A stretch of DNA of 64,000 nucleotides from Sandarakinorhabdus glacialis (GCF_014643455.1 NZ_BMJM01000002.1:354437-418436), one strand, 5' to 3'; positions 28,455 through 41,952 are shown, counted from the first letter of the stretch. Made by a program: numbers and translations. The notes: generated by a model from the sequence alone, not told the origin.

Positions 28455-31280
28455 TTATCCTGCATTCTGCATTGATTTGAGGCCGCCGCGAATGGCAGCC
28501 GTAACTTCGGCGCGACTCGAGCCCAGCGCCTCGGCGATCAGCTTGGCCTGCTCGGCATTGTGCCGCCGCATCAACCCCGTCGCGGTCGCCGCCGCCGCCG
28601 CGCGCCCGGCATAAAGCGGCCGCTGCCCCAGCGCCTGCTCGATCAGCGGCCCCACGAACGTCCAGGCACCGGCATTCGCCGGTTCTTCCTGCGCCCAAAC
28701 GATCTCCTCGAGCCCCGCAAAGCGCGCCGCATATTCGGCAATAATCGCCGCCGGGAACGGATAAAGCTGTTCCACGCGCAGCAGATAGACATCGTCGCGG
28801 CCGGTCTTCTCACGCGCCTCGAGCAGGTCGTAATAAACCTTGCCGGTGCACAGCACGAGCCGGCGGATCTTCGCTGGATCGCACGGCGCCAGATCGTCGA
28901 GGCAACGGTGAAAACTCGTCCCCGCCGCCATGTCGGCAATCGTCGACACAGCCCGCTTGTGGCGCAGCAGCGACTTCGGCGTGAAGACGATCAACGGCTT
29001 GCGGAAATCGCGTAGCATCTGCCGGCGCAGCAAGTGGAAATAGTTCGCCGGCGTCGTCGCATTGGCCACCTGGAGATTGTCCTCGGCGCAAAGCTGGAGG
29101 AACCGCTCCATCCGCCCCGAACTATGTTCCGGCCCCTGCCCCTCGTAACCGTGCGGCAGCAACATCACCAAACCATTGGCCCGCAACCACTTGATTTCAC
29201 CCGACGCGATAAACTGGTCGATGATCGTCTGCGCGCCGTTGACGAAGTCGCCGAACTGCCCCTCCCACAGCACCAGTGTCTTGGGGTCGGCGATCGCATA
29301 TCCATACTCAAACCCGAGCACGCCGAATTCCGACAATGGACTGTCGAGCACCTCGAAATTCTCGCCGACCGATTTCAGCGGCACGACACGGTGGCCGTCG
29401 CGCTGGTCGGTCCACACCGAATGCCGCTGGCTGAACGTCCCGCGCCCCGAATCCTGGCCGGACAGGCGCACGCCGTAACCGTCCTTGAGCAGCGACCCGA
29501 ACGCCAGCGCCTCCGCTGTCGCCCAATCGATATTCGCCCCGGTGTTGAGCGTCTCAGCCTTGGCATCAAGAATCCGCTGCAAGGTCTTATGAATATTGAA
29601 ACCCACCGGCACCGTCGTCAGCGTCCGGCCGATCGCCGCCAGTTCCCCGGCTTCAACCCCGGTATTCGCCGCGCGCCGCTCGCTGATCTGCTCCTTGGGC
29701 TTGCCCAGTCCCGACCAGCGTCCCTCGAACCAGTCGGCCTTGTTCGCCTTGAACCCGGCGGCTGCTTCGAAATCGGCCTCGAGCATCGCTGTATACTGGT
29801 CGATCGCGCCCTGCAAAAACGCCTCGTCGATAACCTTCTCGCGCACCAGCCGCTCGGCATACAACTCACTCACCGGCTTCTGCTTGCCGATCTGGGCGTA
29901 CATCAACGGCTGGGTGAAACTCGGCTCGTCGCTCTCGTTGTGTCCGAACCGGCGATAGCACCACATGTCGATAACGACGTCGCGCTTGAATTGCTGGCGG
30001 AACTCGGTCGCCACCTTGGTCGCAAAGGTCACCGCCTCGGGATCGTCGCCGTTGCAATGGAAGATCGGCGCCTGGACGATCTTGGCAACATCCGACGGAT
30101 ATGGCGACGACCGCGCGAACTGCGGGCTCGTGGTGAATCCAACCTGGTTGTTGACGATAAAATGGATCGTGCCGCCGGTATTATACCCGTTCAGGCCCGA
30201 AAACCCGAAGCATTCGGCAACGATGCCCTGCCCCGCAAAGGCCGCGTCGCCGTGCAGCAGCACAGGCATCGACCGGCCATGTTCGACATCGCCCGACATC
30301 GTCTGGACCGCCCGCACCTTGCCGAGCACCACCGGATCGACCGCTTCCAGATGCGACGGGTTCGGCGCCAGCGACAGATGCACCTTGTTGTCGTCGAACA
30401 CCCGGTCGGTCGACGTCCCCAGGTGATACTTTACATCGCCCGACCCACCGACATCGTCGGGGTTCGCCGAGCCGCCGCCGAATTCATGAAATATGATCCG
30501 GAACGGCTTCTGCATGACGTTGCCGAGCATGTTCAACCGTCCGCGATGCGGCATGCCGAAAACGATCTCGGTAATCCCGAGCTGGCCGCCGACCTTGATG
30601 ATCGATTCCATCGCCGGGATCATCGCCTCGGCACCGTCGAGCCCGAACCGCTTCGTCCCGACATACTTCCGCCCCAGGAAACGCTCGAAATATTCCGCCT
30701 CGACCAGCTTGGTCAGGATGGCTTTCTTGCCATTGTCGCTGAACTGGATTTCCTTGTCGCGGCCTTCGATCTTGTCCTGGATGAAGCGCCGCTCCTCGAC
30801 GTCGTTGATGTGCATATATTCCACACCGACATTGCCGCAGTAATTCGCCCGCAGGATCGTCACCAGTTCCCGAATGGTCGCCGTCTGCAGGCCGAGCGCC
30901 CCGCCGACATGGACCGGACGATCAAGATCGGTCTCGGAAAAGCCGTGATATTCAGGCGTCAAATCAGCCGGCAAGTCGCGCGTCGACAGCCCGAGCGGAT
31001 CGAGATTGGCGGCCAGATGCCCGCGCACCCGGTACGTCCGGATCAGCATCAGCGCCGAGATCGAATCCTGCGCCGCCTGCGCGATCGCATCGGGCGTAGC
31101 CCCCGCAGCAACGGCCTTCTCGACGGCCTTGGCCGCAACCTTCGCCGGTGCCTCGACGATCATGTCGGCAGCATCCAGCCCCTTGGTCAGCGCATCGACA
31201 GGCGCCAGCGGCCAGTCGTTCCGCGCCCATGAAGGCCCCGCACGATCGTCGGCGGTGGGCAGCAGCGCTTCATAGTCCAT
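28455..31280 (-). CDS. sucA: 2-oxoglutarate dehydrogenase E1
   Basis: ThDP-dependent decarboxylase of the TCA cycle. From ATG at 31280, 941 residues, standard length. Seen are the N-terminal E2-binding stretch, [14 protein letters not shown], the active-site block [19 protein letters not shown], the ThDP fold segments [17 protein letters not shown] and [10 protein letters not shown], and the C-terminal [20 protein letters not shown]. It is followed closely by sucB; sucD lies 111 bases upstream with no obvious terminator in between. Confidence 0.98.
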   Translation of the reverse strand: MDYEALLPTADDRAGPSWARNDWPLAPVDALTKGLDAADMIVEAPAKVAAKAVEKAVAAGATPDAIAQAAQDSISALMLIRTYRVRGHLAANLDPLGLSTRDLPADLTPEYHGFSETDLDRPVHVGGALGLQTATIRELVTILRANYCGNVGVEYMHINDVEERRFIQDKIEGRDKEIQFSDNGKKAILTKLVEAEYFERFLGRKYVGTKRFGLDGAEAMIPAMESIIKVGGQLGITEIVFGMPHRGRLNMLGNVMQKPFRIIFHEFGGGSANPDDVGGSGDVKYHLGTSTDRVFDDNKVHLSLAPNPSHLEAVDPVVLGKVRAVQTMSGDVEHGRSMPVLLHGDAAFAGQGIVAECFGFSGLNGYNTGGTIHFIVNNQVGFTTSPQFARSSPYPSDVAKIVQAPIFHCNGDDPEAVTFATKVATEFRQQFKRDVVIDMWCYRRFGHNESDEPSFTQPLMYAQIGKQKPVSELYAERLVREKVIDEAFLQGAIDQYTAMLEADFEAAAGFKANKADWFEGRWSGLGKPKEQISERRAANTGVEAGELAAIGRTLTTVPVGFNIHKTLQRILDAKAETLNTGANIDWATAEALAFGSLLKDGYGVRLSGQDSGRGTFSQRHSVWTDQRDGHRVVPLKSVGENFEVLDSPLSEFGVLGFEYGYAIADPKTLVLWEGQFGDFVNGAQTIIDQFIASGEIKWLRANGLVMLLPHGYEGQGPEHSSGRMERFLQLCAEDNLQVANATTPANYFHLLRRQMLRDFRKPLIVFTPKSLLRHKRAVSTIADMAAGTSFHRCLDDLAPCDPAKIRRLVLCTGKVYYDLLEAREKTGRDDVYLLRVEQLYPFPAAIIAEYAARFAGLEEIVWAQEEPANAGAWTFVGPLIEQALGQRPLYAGRAAAAATATGLMRRHNAEQAKLIAEALGSSRAEVTAAIRGGLKSMQNAG

Positions 31281-31391
31281 TTCCGCACGTCCTTCTTGAC
31301 GCAAAGGGTGTAGCCCCCGGCGCGCAGCAAGTCATTGCCTCAACGCGCATGGCTGCCATGTTTACGGCAATACGCGCCTGGGCGATGAATC

Positions 31392-32276
31392 CTACCCCTT
31401 GAGCACTTCGATCAGCGTCGTGCCCAGCATCGACGGCGACGGCGACACGCGGATGCCGGCGGCTTCCATCGCTGCCATTTTCGATGCCGCATCGCCCTTG
31501 CCGCCCGACACGATCGCGCCGGCATGCCCCATGCGACGCCCGGGAGGCGCCGTCGTCCCGGCGATGAAGCCGACCATCGGCTTCTTGCGGCCACGGCGCG
31601 CTTCGTCCTGGATGAACTGCGCCGCTTCTTCCTCGGCCGAACCGCCTATTTCGCCGATCATGATGATCGACGTCGTCGCGTCATCGGCCAGGAACAGCTC
31701 CAGCATATCGATGAAGTTCGTTCCGTTGACCGGATCGCCGCCGATGCCGACAGCCGTCGTCTGGCCAAGCCCGACCGCCGTCGTCTGGTGAACAGCCTCA
31801 TAGGTCAGCGTGCCCGAGCGCGAAACGACGCCGACCGAGCCCTTGGAAAAGATATTGCCCGGCATGATGCCGATCTTGCACTCGCCCGGCGTCAGCACGC
31901 CCGGGCAATTCGGCCCGATCAGCCGCGACTTCGAACCGACCAGCGCCCGCTTGACCTTGACCATGTCGAGCACCGGAATGCCCTCGGTGATGCAGATGAT
32001 CAGCGGCACTTCGGCATCGATCGCCTCGAGGATCGCGTCCGCAGCGCCCGGAGGCGGCACATAGACTACCGATGCGTCACAATTCGTCGCTGCCCGCGCC
32101 TGGTGGACGGTGTCGAAAACCGGCAGTCCCAGATGGACCTGCCCACCCTTGCCCGGCGCCGTCCCGCCGACGACCTGCGTGCCATAGGCAATCGAGGCTT
32201 CGGTGTGGAACGTGCCCTGCTTGCCGGTAAAGCCCTGCGTGATGACGCGGGTATTCTTGTTGACGAGAATCGACAT
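31392..32276 (-). CDS. sucD: Succinyl-CoA synthetase alpha subunit
   Basis: Forms succinate and ATP/GTP from succinyl-CoA with SucC. The 294-residue protein has the CoA-binding Rossmann start ([19 protein letters not shown]), [19 protein letters not shown] and the phosphohistidine in [20 protein letters not shown]. Its ATG overlaps the sucC stop as TGATG. Confidence 0.97.
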   Translation of the reverse strand: MSILVNKNTRVITQGFTGKQGTFHTEASIAYGTQVVGGTAPGKGGQVHLGLPVFDTVHQARAATNCDASVVYVPPPGAADAILEAIDAEVPLIICITEGIPVLDMVKVKRALVGSKSRLIGPNCPGVLTPGECKIGIMPGNIFSKGSVGVVSRSGTLTYEAVHQTTAVGLGQTTAVGIGGDPVNGTNFIDMLELFLADDATTSIIMIGEIGGSAEEEAAQFIQDEARRGRKKPMVGFIAGTTAPPGRRMGHAGAIVSGGKGDAASKMAAMEAAGIRVSPSPSMLGTTLIEVLKG

Positions 32277-33475
32277 CAGGCAGCCTTCTTCACAGCAGCG
32301 ACGATCTTCGCCGCGGCATCACCAAGGTTATCGCCGGAAATGATCGGCAGGCCGGAATCGGCAAGGATCTGCTTGCCCAATTCGACGTTGGTCCCTTCCA
32401 GCCGGACCACCAGCGGCACCGACAAATTCACTTCCTTCGCCGCGGCGATAATGCCTTCCGCGATGATATCGCAGCGCATGATCCCGCCGAAGATGTTGAC
32501 CAAAATGCCCTTCACCGCTGGATCCTTGAGGATCAGCTTGAACGCATTGGTCACCTTCTCCTTGTCGGCGCCGCCGCCAACATCGAGGAAGTTGGCCGGC
32601 TCGGCGCCGTTCAACTTGATGATGTCCATCGTCGCCATCGCGAGACCGGCACCATTGACGAGGCAGCCGATCGTTCCATCGAGCTTGATAAACGCCAGGT
32701 CGTACTTCGAAGCTTCGACCTCCGCCGGATCTTCCTCGGTCAGATCGCGCAGCTCGACGAGATCCGGATGGCGATACAGCGCATTCGGGTCAAACCCGAC
32801 CTTGGCATCGAGCACCAGCAACCGGCCATCGTCGGTAACCGCCAGCGGGTTGATCTCCATCTGCGACGCGTCGGTGCCGATGAACGCCGCGTACAGCTTG
32901 GCAACGACATTCTCGCACTGTTTGGCGAGGTCGCCGGTCAGCCCGAGCACGGCCGCAACCGCGCGACCATGATGCGGCATGATGCCGGTCGCCGGGTCAA
33001 TCGTCAGGGTCTCGATCTTCTCGGGCGTGTCATGCGCGACTGCCTCGATATCCATGCCGCCCTCGGTCGAAACCACCAGCGCGATCCGCCCCGAAGCGCG
33101 ATCCACCAACATCGCCAGGTAGAATTCCTTGGCAATATCGACACCATCGGTAACGTACAGTCGGTTGACCTGCTTGCCGTGCGGCCCGGTCTGGATCGTC
33201 ACCAGCGTGTTGCCGAGCATGTCGGTCGCCGCGGCGCGCACGTCATCGGCCGAACGCGCCAACCGGACACCACCCTTAGCGTCTGCCGGCAACTCGGTGA
33301 ACTTGCCCTTGCCGCGTCCACCGGCGTGGATCTGCGCCTTCACCACGTACAATGGCCCCGGCAGCTTGCCCGCCGCCGCAACAGCCTCCTCGACCGTCAG
33401 CGCTGCAAAGCCCGCCGGCACCGGCACGCCGAACTTGGCGAGGACTTCCTTCGCCTGGTACTCATGAATGTTCAT
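32276..33475 (-). CDS. sucC: Succinyl-CoA synthetase beta subunit
   Basis: ATP-grasp subunit of succinyl-CoA synthetase, 399 residues: start [20 protein letters not shown], nucleotide-binding [16 protein letters not shown], and C-terminal CoA-ligase half with [13 protein letters not shown] and [16 protein letters not shown]. It overlaps sucD by one base. The usual upstream partner mdh is separated from it here by bioB and a small lipoprotein gene. Confidence 0.97.
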   Translation of the reverse strand: MNIHEYQAKEVLAKFGVPVPAGFAALTVEEAVAAAGKLPGPLYVVKAQIHAGGRGKGKFTELPADAKGGVRLARSADDVRAAATDMLGNTLVTIQTGPHGKQVNRLYVTDGVDIAKEFYLAMLVDRASGRIALVVSTEGGMDIEAVAHDTPEKIETLTIDPATGIMPHHGRAVAAVLGLTGDLAKQCENVVAKLYAAFIGTDASQMEINPLAVTDDGRLLVLDAKVGFDPNALYRHPDLVELRDLTEEDPAEVEASKYDLAFIKLDGTIGCLVNGAGLAMATMDIIKLNGAEPANFLDVGGGADKEKVTNAFKLILKDPAVKGILVNIFGGIMRCDIIAEGIIAAAKEVNLSVPLVVRLEGTNVELGKQILADSGLPIISGDNLGDAAAKIVAAVKKAA

Positions 33476-33492
33476 ACGCTTGTGATCCTTAC

Positions 33493-33768
33493 CTATCTAC
33501 CTGCGGCTGCGCCACCGCCTCCGATTACAAAAACACCCAAGACAAATCCGAAATCATACCAACCGCCATTATTCGGAAAGGCATAGATTCTGACGTCCGA
33601 AAAGAACGAGGCAATGAAAGAGAACGGCATCAAGAAGCCGTGAATCATGCCCAGCCAGAAACCCGGCATATCGCCGTAATCGGCGGGAGCTGGCTGAGTT
33701 GCACAGCTCGACAGGAGCAAGCATGCAGATGCGAAAACAACCGCACGAATGGCTCCACTACGCATCAC
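33493..33768 (-). CDS. Small predicted lipoprotein of unknown function
   Basis: A 91-residue protein with a lipoprotein signal ([14 protein letters not shown], lipobox LSSC at about residues 19-22) and a conserved-looking body: [38 protein letters not shown] and a C-terminal hydrophobic helix. Similar short proteins with the [10 protein letters not shown] motif are widespread and uncharacterised. It lies 17 bases before sucC and 52 bases after bioB on the same strand. Its GC content looks lower than its neighbours'. Confidence 0.75.
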   Translation of the reverse strand: MMRSGAIRAVVFASACLLLSSCATQPAPADYGDMPGFWLGMIHGFLMPFSFIASFFSDVRIYAFPNNGGWYDFGFVLGVFVIGGGGAAAGR

Positions 33769-33820
33769 GTGGGCGAACCAGTGGCGACACTAAAATGCCG
33801 AGGGCGAAGTTCAGCCACAC

Positions 33821-34795
33821 TCATGCATATGCCTCCATCGGGATGAGCCCGAGTTTTTCAAACAACAGCGTATCGCGGTCGCGGCCCGGGTTGCTGGTGG
33901 TCAGCAACCTGTCCCCGACAAAGATCGAATTGGCGCCCGCCAAAAAGCACAGCGCCTGGGTTTCGTCGCTCATCGCCTCGCGCCCGGCCGACAGGCGAAC
34001 CATCGATTGCGGCATGGTGATGCGTGCGACCGCCACCGTCCGCACGAACTCGATGCCATCGATCGCCGGCGCCGCACCCGACAGGATCGCGTCACCCAGC
34101 GGCGTGCCGGCAATCGGCACCAAGCCGTTGATCGGCACGCTGCCCGGATGCACCGGCATCGTCGCGAGCACGGCGATCAACCCGATCCGGTCGGCGCGGC
34201 TTTCCCCCATGCCGATGATACCGCCGCAGCACACGCCGATACCTGCCGCGCGCACCTGCGAAACCGTATCGAGCCGGTCGTCATGCGTCCGCGTCGTCAC
34301 GATCTGCGCGTAATATTCGGGCGAAGTATCGATATTATGGTTGTAATAATCCAGCCCGGCATCGGCCAGCGCCGCAGTCTGCGTCGGGCTGAGCATGCCC
34401 AAAGTCATGCACGTCTCGAGCCCAAGCGCCCGCACCCCGGCGACCATCTCGGCGAGCGCCGCCATGTCGCGATCCTTGGGGTTTTTCCACGCCGCGCCCA
34501 TGCAGAACCGCGTCGCCCCGCCGGCCTGCGCCAACCGCGCCTCGGCGATCACATCAGCGGCCGCCATCAACTTGTCGGCCTTGACCCCGGTCTTGAAGCT
34601 GACCGACTGCGCGCAATACCCGCAATCCTCGGGGCAGCCGCCGGTCTTGATCGACAGCAATTGCGACTTCTGCACCTTGTTTGGGTCGAAGTTCCGCCGG
34701 TGGATCGTCTGCGCCCGGAAAACCAGATCGGCAAACGGCAGATCGAACAGGTCAGCGATCTCGGCACGCGACCAATCGGTGCGCGCCGTGATCAT
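33821..34795 (-). CDS. bioB: Biotin synthase
   Basis: Radical-SAM enzyme inserting sulfur into dethiobiotin. From ATG at 34795 ([20 protein letters not shown]) there are 324 residues with the cluster motif [41 protein letters not shown] and [10 protein letters not shown]. The open frame extends far upstream through mdh in another frame, but only this part is BioB. It lies 23 bases after mdh and is not near other biotin genes. Confidence 0.97.
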   Translation of the reverse strand: MITARTDWSRAEIADLFDLPFADLVFRAQTIHRRNFDPNKVQKSQLLSIKTGGCPEDCGYCAQSVSFKTGVKADKLMAAADVIAEARLAQAGGATRFCMGAAWKNPKDRDMAALAEMVAGVRALGLETCMTLGMLSPTQTAALADAGLDYYNHNIDTSPEYYAQIVTTRTHDDRLDTVSQVRAAGIGVCCGGIIGMGESRADRIGLIAVLATMPVHPGSVPINGLVPIAGTPLGDAILSGAAPAIDGIEFVRTVAVARITMPQSMVRLSAGREAMSDETQALCFLAGANSIFVGDRLLTTSNPGRDRDTLLFEKLGLIPMEAYA

Positions 34796-34818
34796 CGGTG
34801 CATCTGAGCCGTCTGGCA

Positions 34819-37000
<2,182 letters not shown>

Positions 37001-37004
<4 letters not shown>

Positions 37005-37489
37005 TCGACCCGCGTCGACCGCGGCCGTTCGGTTGCCCCCGCCCCGAGCGTCAGGCCCGGCCGCGCAATCTTCCGCATCGTCCCGGTGAACGAAGCGACA
37101 TTCTCGCCATCCTGCGTCACCAGCCCGCGCACGAACAACATCTTCCCGGTTTCCTTAAGGATCTCCCCGGTCGCCTCGATCGGCTTGCCGACGATCCCGG
37201 CACTGAGGAAATCCGTCGCACAGCTAAGCGTCACCGCAGCATGGTTCTCCAACTGCCGGAAAATAAACGCGAACATCGCCATGTCGATAAACGACATGAT
37301 AAAACCACCATGGATATAGCCGAGCCCGTTCGAATGCCGCCGGTCGGTCTCCATCTTGCACTCGACGCCGCTCGTTTCCCCCTCGCGAAAGTAAAAATCC
37401 CCCAGCAAAGACGCAAAGCGCCCATCCGGATCACGCCGCCACCGTGTCCAGCCTGCATTGGGTCCGTCGGTAATATGTTCACGTGCCAT
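37001..37489 (-). CDS. PaaI-family hotdog thioesterase
   Basis: A 162-residue single hotdog-fold protein from ATG at 37489. The hotdog helix region NGLGYIHGGFIMSFIDMAMF contains the HGG motif and the catalytic-type Asp of the 4HBT/PaaI family; a strand block VTLSCATDFLSAG follows. It probably hydrolyses an acyl-CoA; the substrate is unknown. It overlaps zapE by ATGA. Confidence 0.85.
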
Positions 37490-37560
37490 CCGGCAGTGGA
37501 TAGTGCGCCGCAGCAAAGCGCGTCAAGGCGAAGCGGCTCAGGATTACCCTCGCCAAACCT

Positions 37561-37590
37561 GTCGTCCCGGGCTCGACCCGGGCCCAGCTT
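37561..37590. repeat. Intergenic palindromic repeat, CCCGGGCTCGACCCGGG type
   Basis: GTCGTCCCGGGCTCGACCCG followed by GGCCCAGCTT. Close copy of the element at 57247. The 327-base gap 37490-37816 holds this and the element at 37634; I see no gene in it. Confidence 0.7.
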
Positions 37591-37633
37591 CTAATCCCCG
37601 CTACCCAGACAAGGACCCATTGTCTCCCAAACT

Positions 37634-37660
37634 GTCATGCCAGCGAAGGCTGGCATCCAG
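37634..37660. repeat. Intergenic palindromic repeat, TCATGCCAGCGAAGGCTGGCATCC type
   Basis: GTCATGCCAGCGAAGGCTGG followed by CATCCAG; a perfect TGCCAGC/GCTGGCA stem. A related element (CCCCGGCGAAGGCCGGGG) is at 48706. Confidence 0.7.
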
Positions 37661-37816
37661 CCTCGCCGCAAGGATGGAAGATCAAGACGACGGCAATAAA
37701 GCCAAGCCAAGGGTCGTGGCAAAGCCACGCCGTCGGACGGATTCAGCGCGCTTCGCCCGTGCCGCCCCGCCGTCCAGTTGCTCCCCCGAGTCAAGTCCGA
37801 TCGCGATGCGATCGGT

Positions 37817-38602
37817 TCAGCCCGCTCGCTCCAGCATCATGATCTTGATCTCGGCGATCGCTTTCGCCGGGTTCAACCCCTTGGGGCAAACATTCGAGCA
37901 ATTCATGATCGTATGACAGCGATAAAGCCGGAAAGGATCCTCCAGCGCATCCAACCGCTCCCCCGTCATCTCATCCCGGCTATCCGCCAACCACCGATAA
38001 GCCTGCAACAAAATCGCCGGCCCAAGGAACTTGTCGCTATTCCACCAGTACGAAGGGCAAGCCGTCGAGCAGCAAGCACAAAGAATACACTCATAAAGCC
38101 CATCGAGCTTGCCGCGATCCTCGACCGACTGGATGCGCTCCTCACCCGAAGGGTTCGGCGTAACCGTCTGCAACCACGGCTTGATCGACGCATATTGCGC
38201 ATAGAAATGCTTGAAGTCAGGCACCAGGTCCTTGATGACTTCCATGTGCGGCAGCGGCAAAATCCGCACTTCGCCGTCCATGTCGGCAATCGCCTTGGTG
38301 CACGCCAGCGTATTGGTCCCGTCGATATTCATCGAGCACGACCCGCAAATCCCCTCCCGGCACGACCGCCGGAACGTGAGCGTCGAATCGACCTGCGACT
38401 TGATCTTGATCAGCGCATCGAGAACCATCGGCCCGGTCTCGTCGAGATCGATCTCATACGTGTCGTACCGCGGGTTCGCGCCATCATCGGGATTCCACCG
38501 ATAAATCTTGAACGCCCGCACATTCTTCGCACCCGCCGGCGCCGGATACCGCTTGCCAGCCGAAGAAATCTTGCTGTTCGCGGGAAGGGAAAATTCAGCC
38601 AT
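37817..38602 (-). CDS. sdhB: Succinate dehydrogenase iron-sulfur subunit
   Basis: Carries electrons from SdhA flavin to quinone through three Fe-S clusters. The 261-residue protein has the [2Fe-2S] cysteines in [13 protein letters not shown], the [4Fe-4S] set in [16 protein letters not shown] and the [3Fe-4S] set in [18 protein letters not shown]. It is separated from sdhA by about 0.63 kb holding a broken SLATT-like gene, but the spacing after that gene is only 12 bases, with GAGG as ribosome-binding site. Confidence 0.98.
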   Translation of the reverse strand: MAEFSLPANSKISSAGKRYPAPAGAKNVRAFKIYRWNPDDGANPRYDTYEIDLDETGPMVLDALIKIKSQVDSTLTFRRSCREGICGSCSMNIDGTNTLACTKAIADMDGEVRILPLPHMEVIKDLVPDFKHFYAQYASIKPWLQTVTPNPSGEERIQSVEDRGKLDGLYECILCACCSTACPSYWWNSDKFLGPAILLQAYRWLADSRDEMTGERLDALEDPFRLYRCHTIMNCSNVCPKGLNPAKAIAEIKIMMLERAG

Positions 38603-38614
38603 TTTCACTCAGCC

Positions 38615-38950
38615 TCATTGCAGTACCAAAGAAAAAAGCGACAAGATTGCCCCTAAAAGACCACCTACTGCGGCAGCATTAGAGAGGCCGCCCCATCCAA
38701 ATTTGTTGACGGCTAGACGAGCTTTTTGCGTCCATAGGCCTACATCGCTAAGGTCTCTCAGATCCTCAAACTCCCACCGATGTTCGTATTTGTACTTCAG
38801 AAAGTCGGATTCTGAGTGGTTAATACTCCATTTCTGAAGAACTGAGCTATAACGACGCACAAAATCTGGCGCGTCTTTATCGGCTTGCTCCAGCAGAAGC
38901 GCATTACCTTCCCGTCTCAACTCATTAATATCGAGGGCACAACGATGCAT
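38615..38950 (-). CDS. C-terminal part of interrupted SLATT-like membrane protein
   Basis: A 111-residue frame starting MHRCALDINELRRE, followed by a helical segment (FVRRYSSVLQKWSINHSESD), EHRWEFEDL and a last hydrophobic helix (VGGLLGAILSLFSLVLQ). It is in the same frame as the upstream 90-residue part and is separated only by TAG-CAA (38956-38951). HRCALDIN and the NHSESDF region resemble the soluble half of SLATT domains. Either the gene is a pseudogene, or this part is made separately from its own ATG, or the amber codon is read through. The base composition is visibly poorer in GC than the sdh genes around it. Confidence 0.65.
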   Translation of the reverse strand: MHRCALDINELRREGNALLLEQADKDAPDFVRRYSSVLQKWSINHSESDFLKYKYEHRWEFEDLRDLSDVGLWTQKARLAVNKFGWGGLSNAAAVGGLLGAILSLFSLVLQ

Positions 38951-38953
38951 TTG

Positions 38954-39226
38954 CTAAGCGTTGACTGCATCGTTATTTGAAAAGTGTCGCATGCTGACGA
39001 CAAGAAGAAATATTGACGCCACTATCGAAAAGAACCCGACGACTTTTGAATATTCCTGAGCAATCTGAAAAACGAAGCTAGAAATGGATAGACAAATTAA
39101 AATCGCCGATATAACAGCCTGAAGAATACTTGCGTACTGGTCTTTGCGTTTTAATCGAGATGCAGCGTTGAATCGCGAGCCGGCCGTCACCTTCATGTCT
39201 CGGTCCAAGTTGGTCCATCTAGACAT
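38954..39226 (-). CDS. N-terminal part of interrupted SLATT-like membrane protein (2TM)
   Basis: A 90-residue frame starting three bases after the sdhA stop (TGA-TAA-ATG). It begins with MSRWTNLDRDMKVTAGSRFN and a basic AASRLKRKDQY segment, then two transmembrane helices (ILQAVISAILICLSISSFVF and VVGFFSIVASIFLLVVS). A positive N-terminal helix of the form SRFNAxxRLKRKD followed by two helices is characteristic of SLATT domains, predicted pore-forming effectors of nucleotide-signalling immunity systems. It ends in NDAVNA then TAG, after which the same frame continues as the next part. The domain call rests on remembered family patterns. Confidence 0.65.
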   Translation of the reverse strand: MSRWTNLDRDMKVTAGSRFNAASRLKRKDQYASILQAVISAILICLSISSFVFQIAQEYSKVVGFFSIVASIFLLVVSMRHFSNNDAVNA

Positions 39227-39229
39227 TTA

Positions 39230-41017
39230 TCAGTAAACCCGCGCCTTCGGCTTGATATACTCGATCTCGTCGGTCAGCGTATAGGCGTGCACCGGTCGCT
39301 GCGCCAATTCGACACCGCCATCGCGGAACCAGCCCAGCGAATGCTTCATGAAATTCTCGTCGTCGCGGTTCGGATAATCCTCATGCATATGCGCGCCGCG
39401 GCTCTCGTGCCGCGCCTTCGCAATATGTATCGTCAGCACTGCCTGCCCGACCATGTTGTCGAGTTCGAGCGTCTCGATCAAATCGGTGTTGAACACCAAT
39501 GACCGATCCTGGATGCCGATATCCGCCATCCGCTGGTAAACAGCGTCGATCTTGTGTGTACCTTCTTCCAGCACTTCGGCAGTCCGGAACACCGCCGCAT
39601 TGGTCTGCATCGTCTTCTGCATCGCCAACCGGATTTCCGCCGTCCCCGAAGCACCCTTGGAATGCCGGAACCCGTCGAGCCGCCCAATCGCAAAATCATC
39701 GGCAACCGAGTTCACCACCGCATGCGGCGTCCCCGGCTTCAACGTCTCGCCGATCCGGTGCGCCGTCGCGCGCCCGAACACCACCAGATCGATCAGCGAA
39801 TTCGACCCAAGCCGGTTCGCCCCATGCACCGAGACGCACGCCGCCTCACCGACCGCAAACAGGCCCGGCACCACCGCATCCGGATCGCCATTCTTCAACG
39901 TCACCACTTCGCCATGATAATTGGTCGGAATGCCGCCCATATTATAATGAACCGTGGGGGTTACCGGGATCGGCTCACGCGTCACATCAACCCCGGCAAA
40001 AACTTTCGCCGTCTCCGAAATCCCCGGCAACCGCTCGTGCAGCACCGCCGGATCGATATGGTTGAGGTGGAGGTTGATATGATCCCCCTCCTTGCCGACG
40101 CCGCGGCCCTCGCGCATTTCCATCGCCATCGACCGGCTAACCACGTCGCGCGATGCCAGGTCCTTCGCCGATGGCGCATAACGCTCCATGAAACGCTCGC
40201 CGCTGGCGTTGGTCAGGTAACCGCCCTCGCCGCGCGCACCCTCGGTGATCAGCACGCCCGCGCCATAAATCCCGGTCGGATGGAACTGCACGAACTCCAT
40301 GTCCTGCATCGCCACACCCGCCCGGATCGCCATGCCGCCGCCATCGCCCGTTGAGGTATGCGCCGACGTTGCCGAGAAATAGCAGCGCCCATATCCGCCG
40401 GTCGCCAGCACCGTCTTGTGGCTGCGAAACCGGTGGATCGAGCCGTCGTCCATGTTGATCGCGATTACGCCTCGGCACTCGCCATCGACCATGATCAGGT
40501 CGATCGCGAAATATTCGATATAAAAGTCCGTCGCATACTTCAGGCTCTGTTGGTAAAGCGCGTGCAGCATGGCATGGCCGGTCCGATCAGCCGCGGCACA
40601 CGTCCGCTGCGCCGGTGGCCCAGCCCCCATATTCTGCATCATGCCGCCGAACGGCCGCTGGTATATCCGCCCCGCTTCGGTCCGAGAAAACGGCACCCCG
40701 AAATGCTCGAGCTCGTAAACCGCCGCCGGTGCCTCGCGGCACAGATATTCGATCGCATCCTGGTCGCCAAGCCAGTCCGACCCCTTGACGGTGTCGTACA
40801 TGTGCCACGTCCAATGGTCGGGCCCCATGTTGCCCAGCGACGCGGCGATCCCGCCCTGCGCCGCCACGGTGTGCGACCGCGTCGGAAACACCTTGGTAAT
40901 GCACGCCGTCTTCAACCCGGCCTCGGCGATGCCCATCGCAGCCCTGAGCCCCGACCCACCGGCGCCAACCACCACGGCATCATAGACATGATCGATAATC
41001 TGGTAACTCGCCGCCAT
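39230..41017 (-). CDS. sdhA: Succinate dehydrogenase flavoprotein subunit
   Basis: Oxidises succinate to fumarate with covalent FAD. The 595-residue protein has the FAD motif [20 protein letters not shown], the FAD-linking His in [11 protein letters not shown], the active-site block [20 protein letters not shown], and Arg in [15 protein letters not shown]. Its ATG follows the sdhD TAG directly. Downstream, three bases separate it from the SLATT-like frame. Confidence 0.98.
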   Translation of the reverse strand: MAASYQIIDHVYDAVVVGAGGSGLRAAMGIAEAGLKTACITKVFPTRSHTVAAQGGIAASLGNMGPDHWTWHMYDTVKGSDWLGDQDAIEYLCREAPAAVYELEHFGVPFSRTEAGRIYQRPFGGMMQNMGAGPPAQRTCAAADRTGHAMLHALYQQSLKYATDFYIEYFAIDLIMVDGECRGVIAINMDDGSIHRFRSHKTVLATGGYGRCYFSATSAHTSTGDGGGMAIRAGVAMQDMEFVQFHPTGIYGAGVLITEGARGEGGYLTNASGERFMERYAPSAKDLASRDVVSRSMAMEMREGRGVGKEGDHINLHLNHIDPAVLHERLPGISETAKVFAGVDVTREPIPVTPTVHYNMGGIPTNYHGEVVTLKNGDPDAVVPGLFAVGEAACVSVHGANRLGSNSLIDLVVFGRATAHRIGETLKPGTPHAVVNSVADDFAIGRLDGFRHSKGASGTAEIRLAMQKTMQTNAAVFRTAEVLEEGTHKIDAVYQRMADIGIQDRSLVFNTDLIETLELDNMVGQAVLTIHIAKARHESRGAHMHEDYPNRDDENFMKHSLGWFRDGGVELAQRPVHAYTLTDEIEYIKPKARVY

Positions 41018-41398
41018 CTAAGCTGCTCCAAGCGCGATCTTGAGCACGGCGAAAACCGCCGCCGCACCGCCCGCCAACGCGTAAAAATTCAATGCCAGCA
41101 TCGCCAATATGCGCAACCGGCCATGCACATAGTCTTCGATGAAGACCTGCACACCCAGGCGGAAATGCCAGAATACCGAGACGATGAGCAGCAGCATTGG
41201 CACCGCAGCGACAGGCTGCCGCAGCCACGCCGTGACGCTCGAATAATCAAGCGATGGCAACGCCACGAGCGAGTAAATGAACCACAGCATCAACACGATG
41301 TTCGCCACCGCGGTCACCCGCTGCAGCCACCAGTGATGGACGCCGTCCTTCGCCGCCCCCAACCCGCGAACGCGGCCCAGATCGGTTCCGGCACCCAT
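41018..41398 (-). CDS. sdhD: Succinate dehydrogenase membrane anchor subunit D
   Basis: A 126-residue protein with three hydrophobic helices. Family features are HHWWLQRVTAVANIVLMLWF near the N terminus and the heme/quinone-site segment FWHFRLGVQVFIEDYVHG. It lies between sdhC (2-base gap) and sdhA (no gap). The open frame continues upstream through sdhC, but the start is the ATG at 41398. Confidence 0.93.
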   Translation of the reverse strand: MGAGTDLGRVRGLGAAKDGVHHWWLQRVTAVANIVLMLWFIYSLVALPSLDYSSVTAWLRQPVAAVPMLLLIVSVFWHFRLGVQVFIEDYVHGRLRILAMLALNFYALAGGAAAVFAVLKIALGAA

Positions 41399-41400
41399 GC

Positions 41401-41805
41401 TCAAAACCCCTTGTAAAGATAGATGGCGACCCAGGTCAAGATCGTCGCCATCACCGAGGCCACCAGCGTCGCCGTCGCCAGCGTCTTGCTCGTCGTGATC
41501 TCGAGGCCCTCGCCGGTATCCATCACCAGGTGGCGGATACCCGAGAACAGATGCTGGAAAAACACCCAGGTAAACCCGATGCCGACCAATTTCCCGAACC
41601 ACCCGGTCGCCACGTTTCCGAATACCCCATACGCGTCGGGACCGCTCGCCGCGGCAATCAGCCACCACAGGAACAGCACCACGGCACCCAGCGCCATGGC
41701 GTTGCCGGTGATGCGATGCAGGATCGAGACAATCGCATGCACCTGCCATTTCCAGATGGTCATGTGCGGCGACAGCGGTCGCGGCGAAATCGGACGGCCG
41801 GCCAT
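41401..41805 (-). CDS. sdhC: Succinate dehydrogenase cytochrome b556 subunit
   Basis: A 134-residue membrane anchor with the signature RPLSPHMTIWKWQ, SILHRITGNAM (quinone-site Ser and Arg) and the heme-ligand His in FFQHLFSGIRHLVMD. First gene of the sdh cluster; the promoter should lie in the 147 bases before the GNAT gene (41806-41952), where I saw no distinct operator. Confidence 0.95.
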   Translation of the reverse strand: MAGRPISPRPLSPHMTIWKWQVHAIVSILHRITGNAMALGAVVLFLWWLIAAASGPDAYGVFGNVATGWFGKLVGIGFTWVFFQHLFSGIRHLVMDTGEGLEITTSKTLATATLVASVMATILTWVAIYLYKGF

Positions 41806-41952
41806 GTGTTCCTCGATCTCCGGGTTGATGATTGCGGCGTTTTAGGCCTTCATCGCCCGAGCGCAACCTCTCATCGCAGTGTAACACGCTGTTGCGAACC
41901 AATCGCGCATCCCGGAGCGCATCTCGCCCACTGCGGCGCAGCAATACCGGGC

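Noticed and set aside
29034..31232. A 732-codon plus-strand open frame opposite sucA
   Set aside because: Arg/His-rich shadow of a strongly conserved gene, caused by high GC at third positions; no domain.
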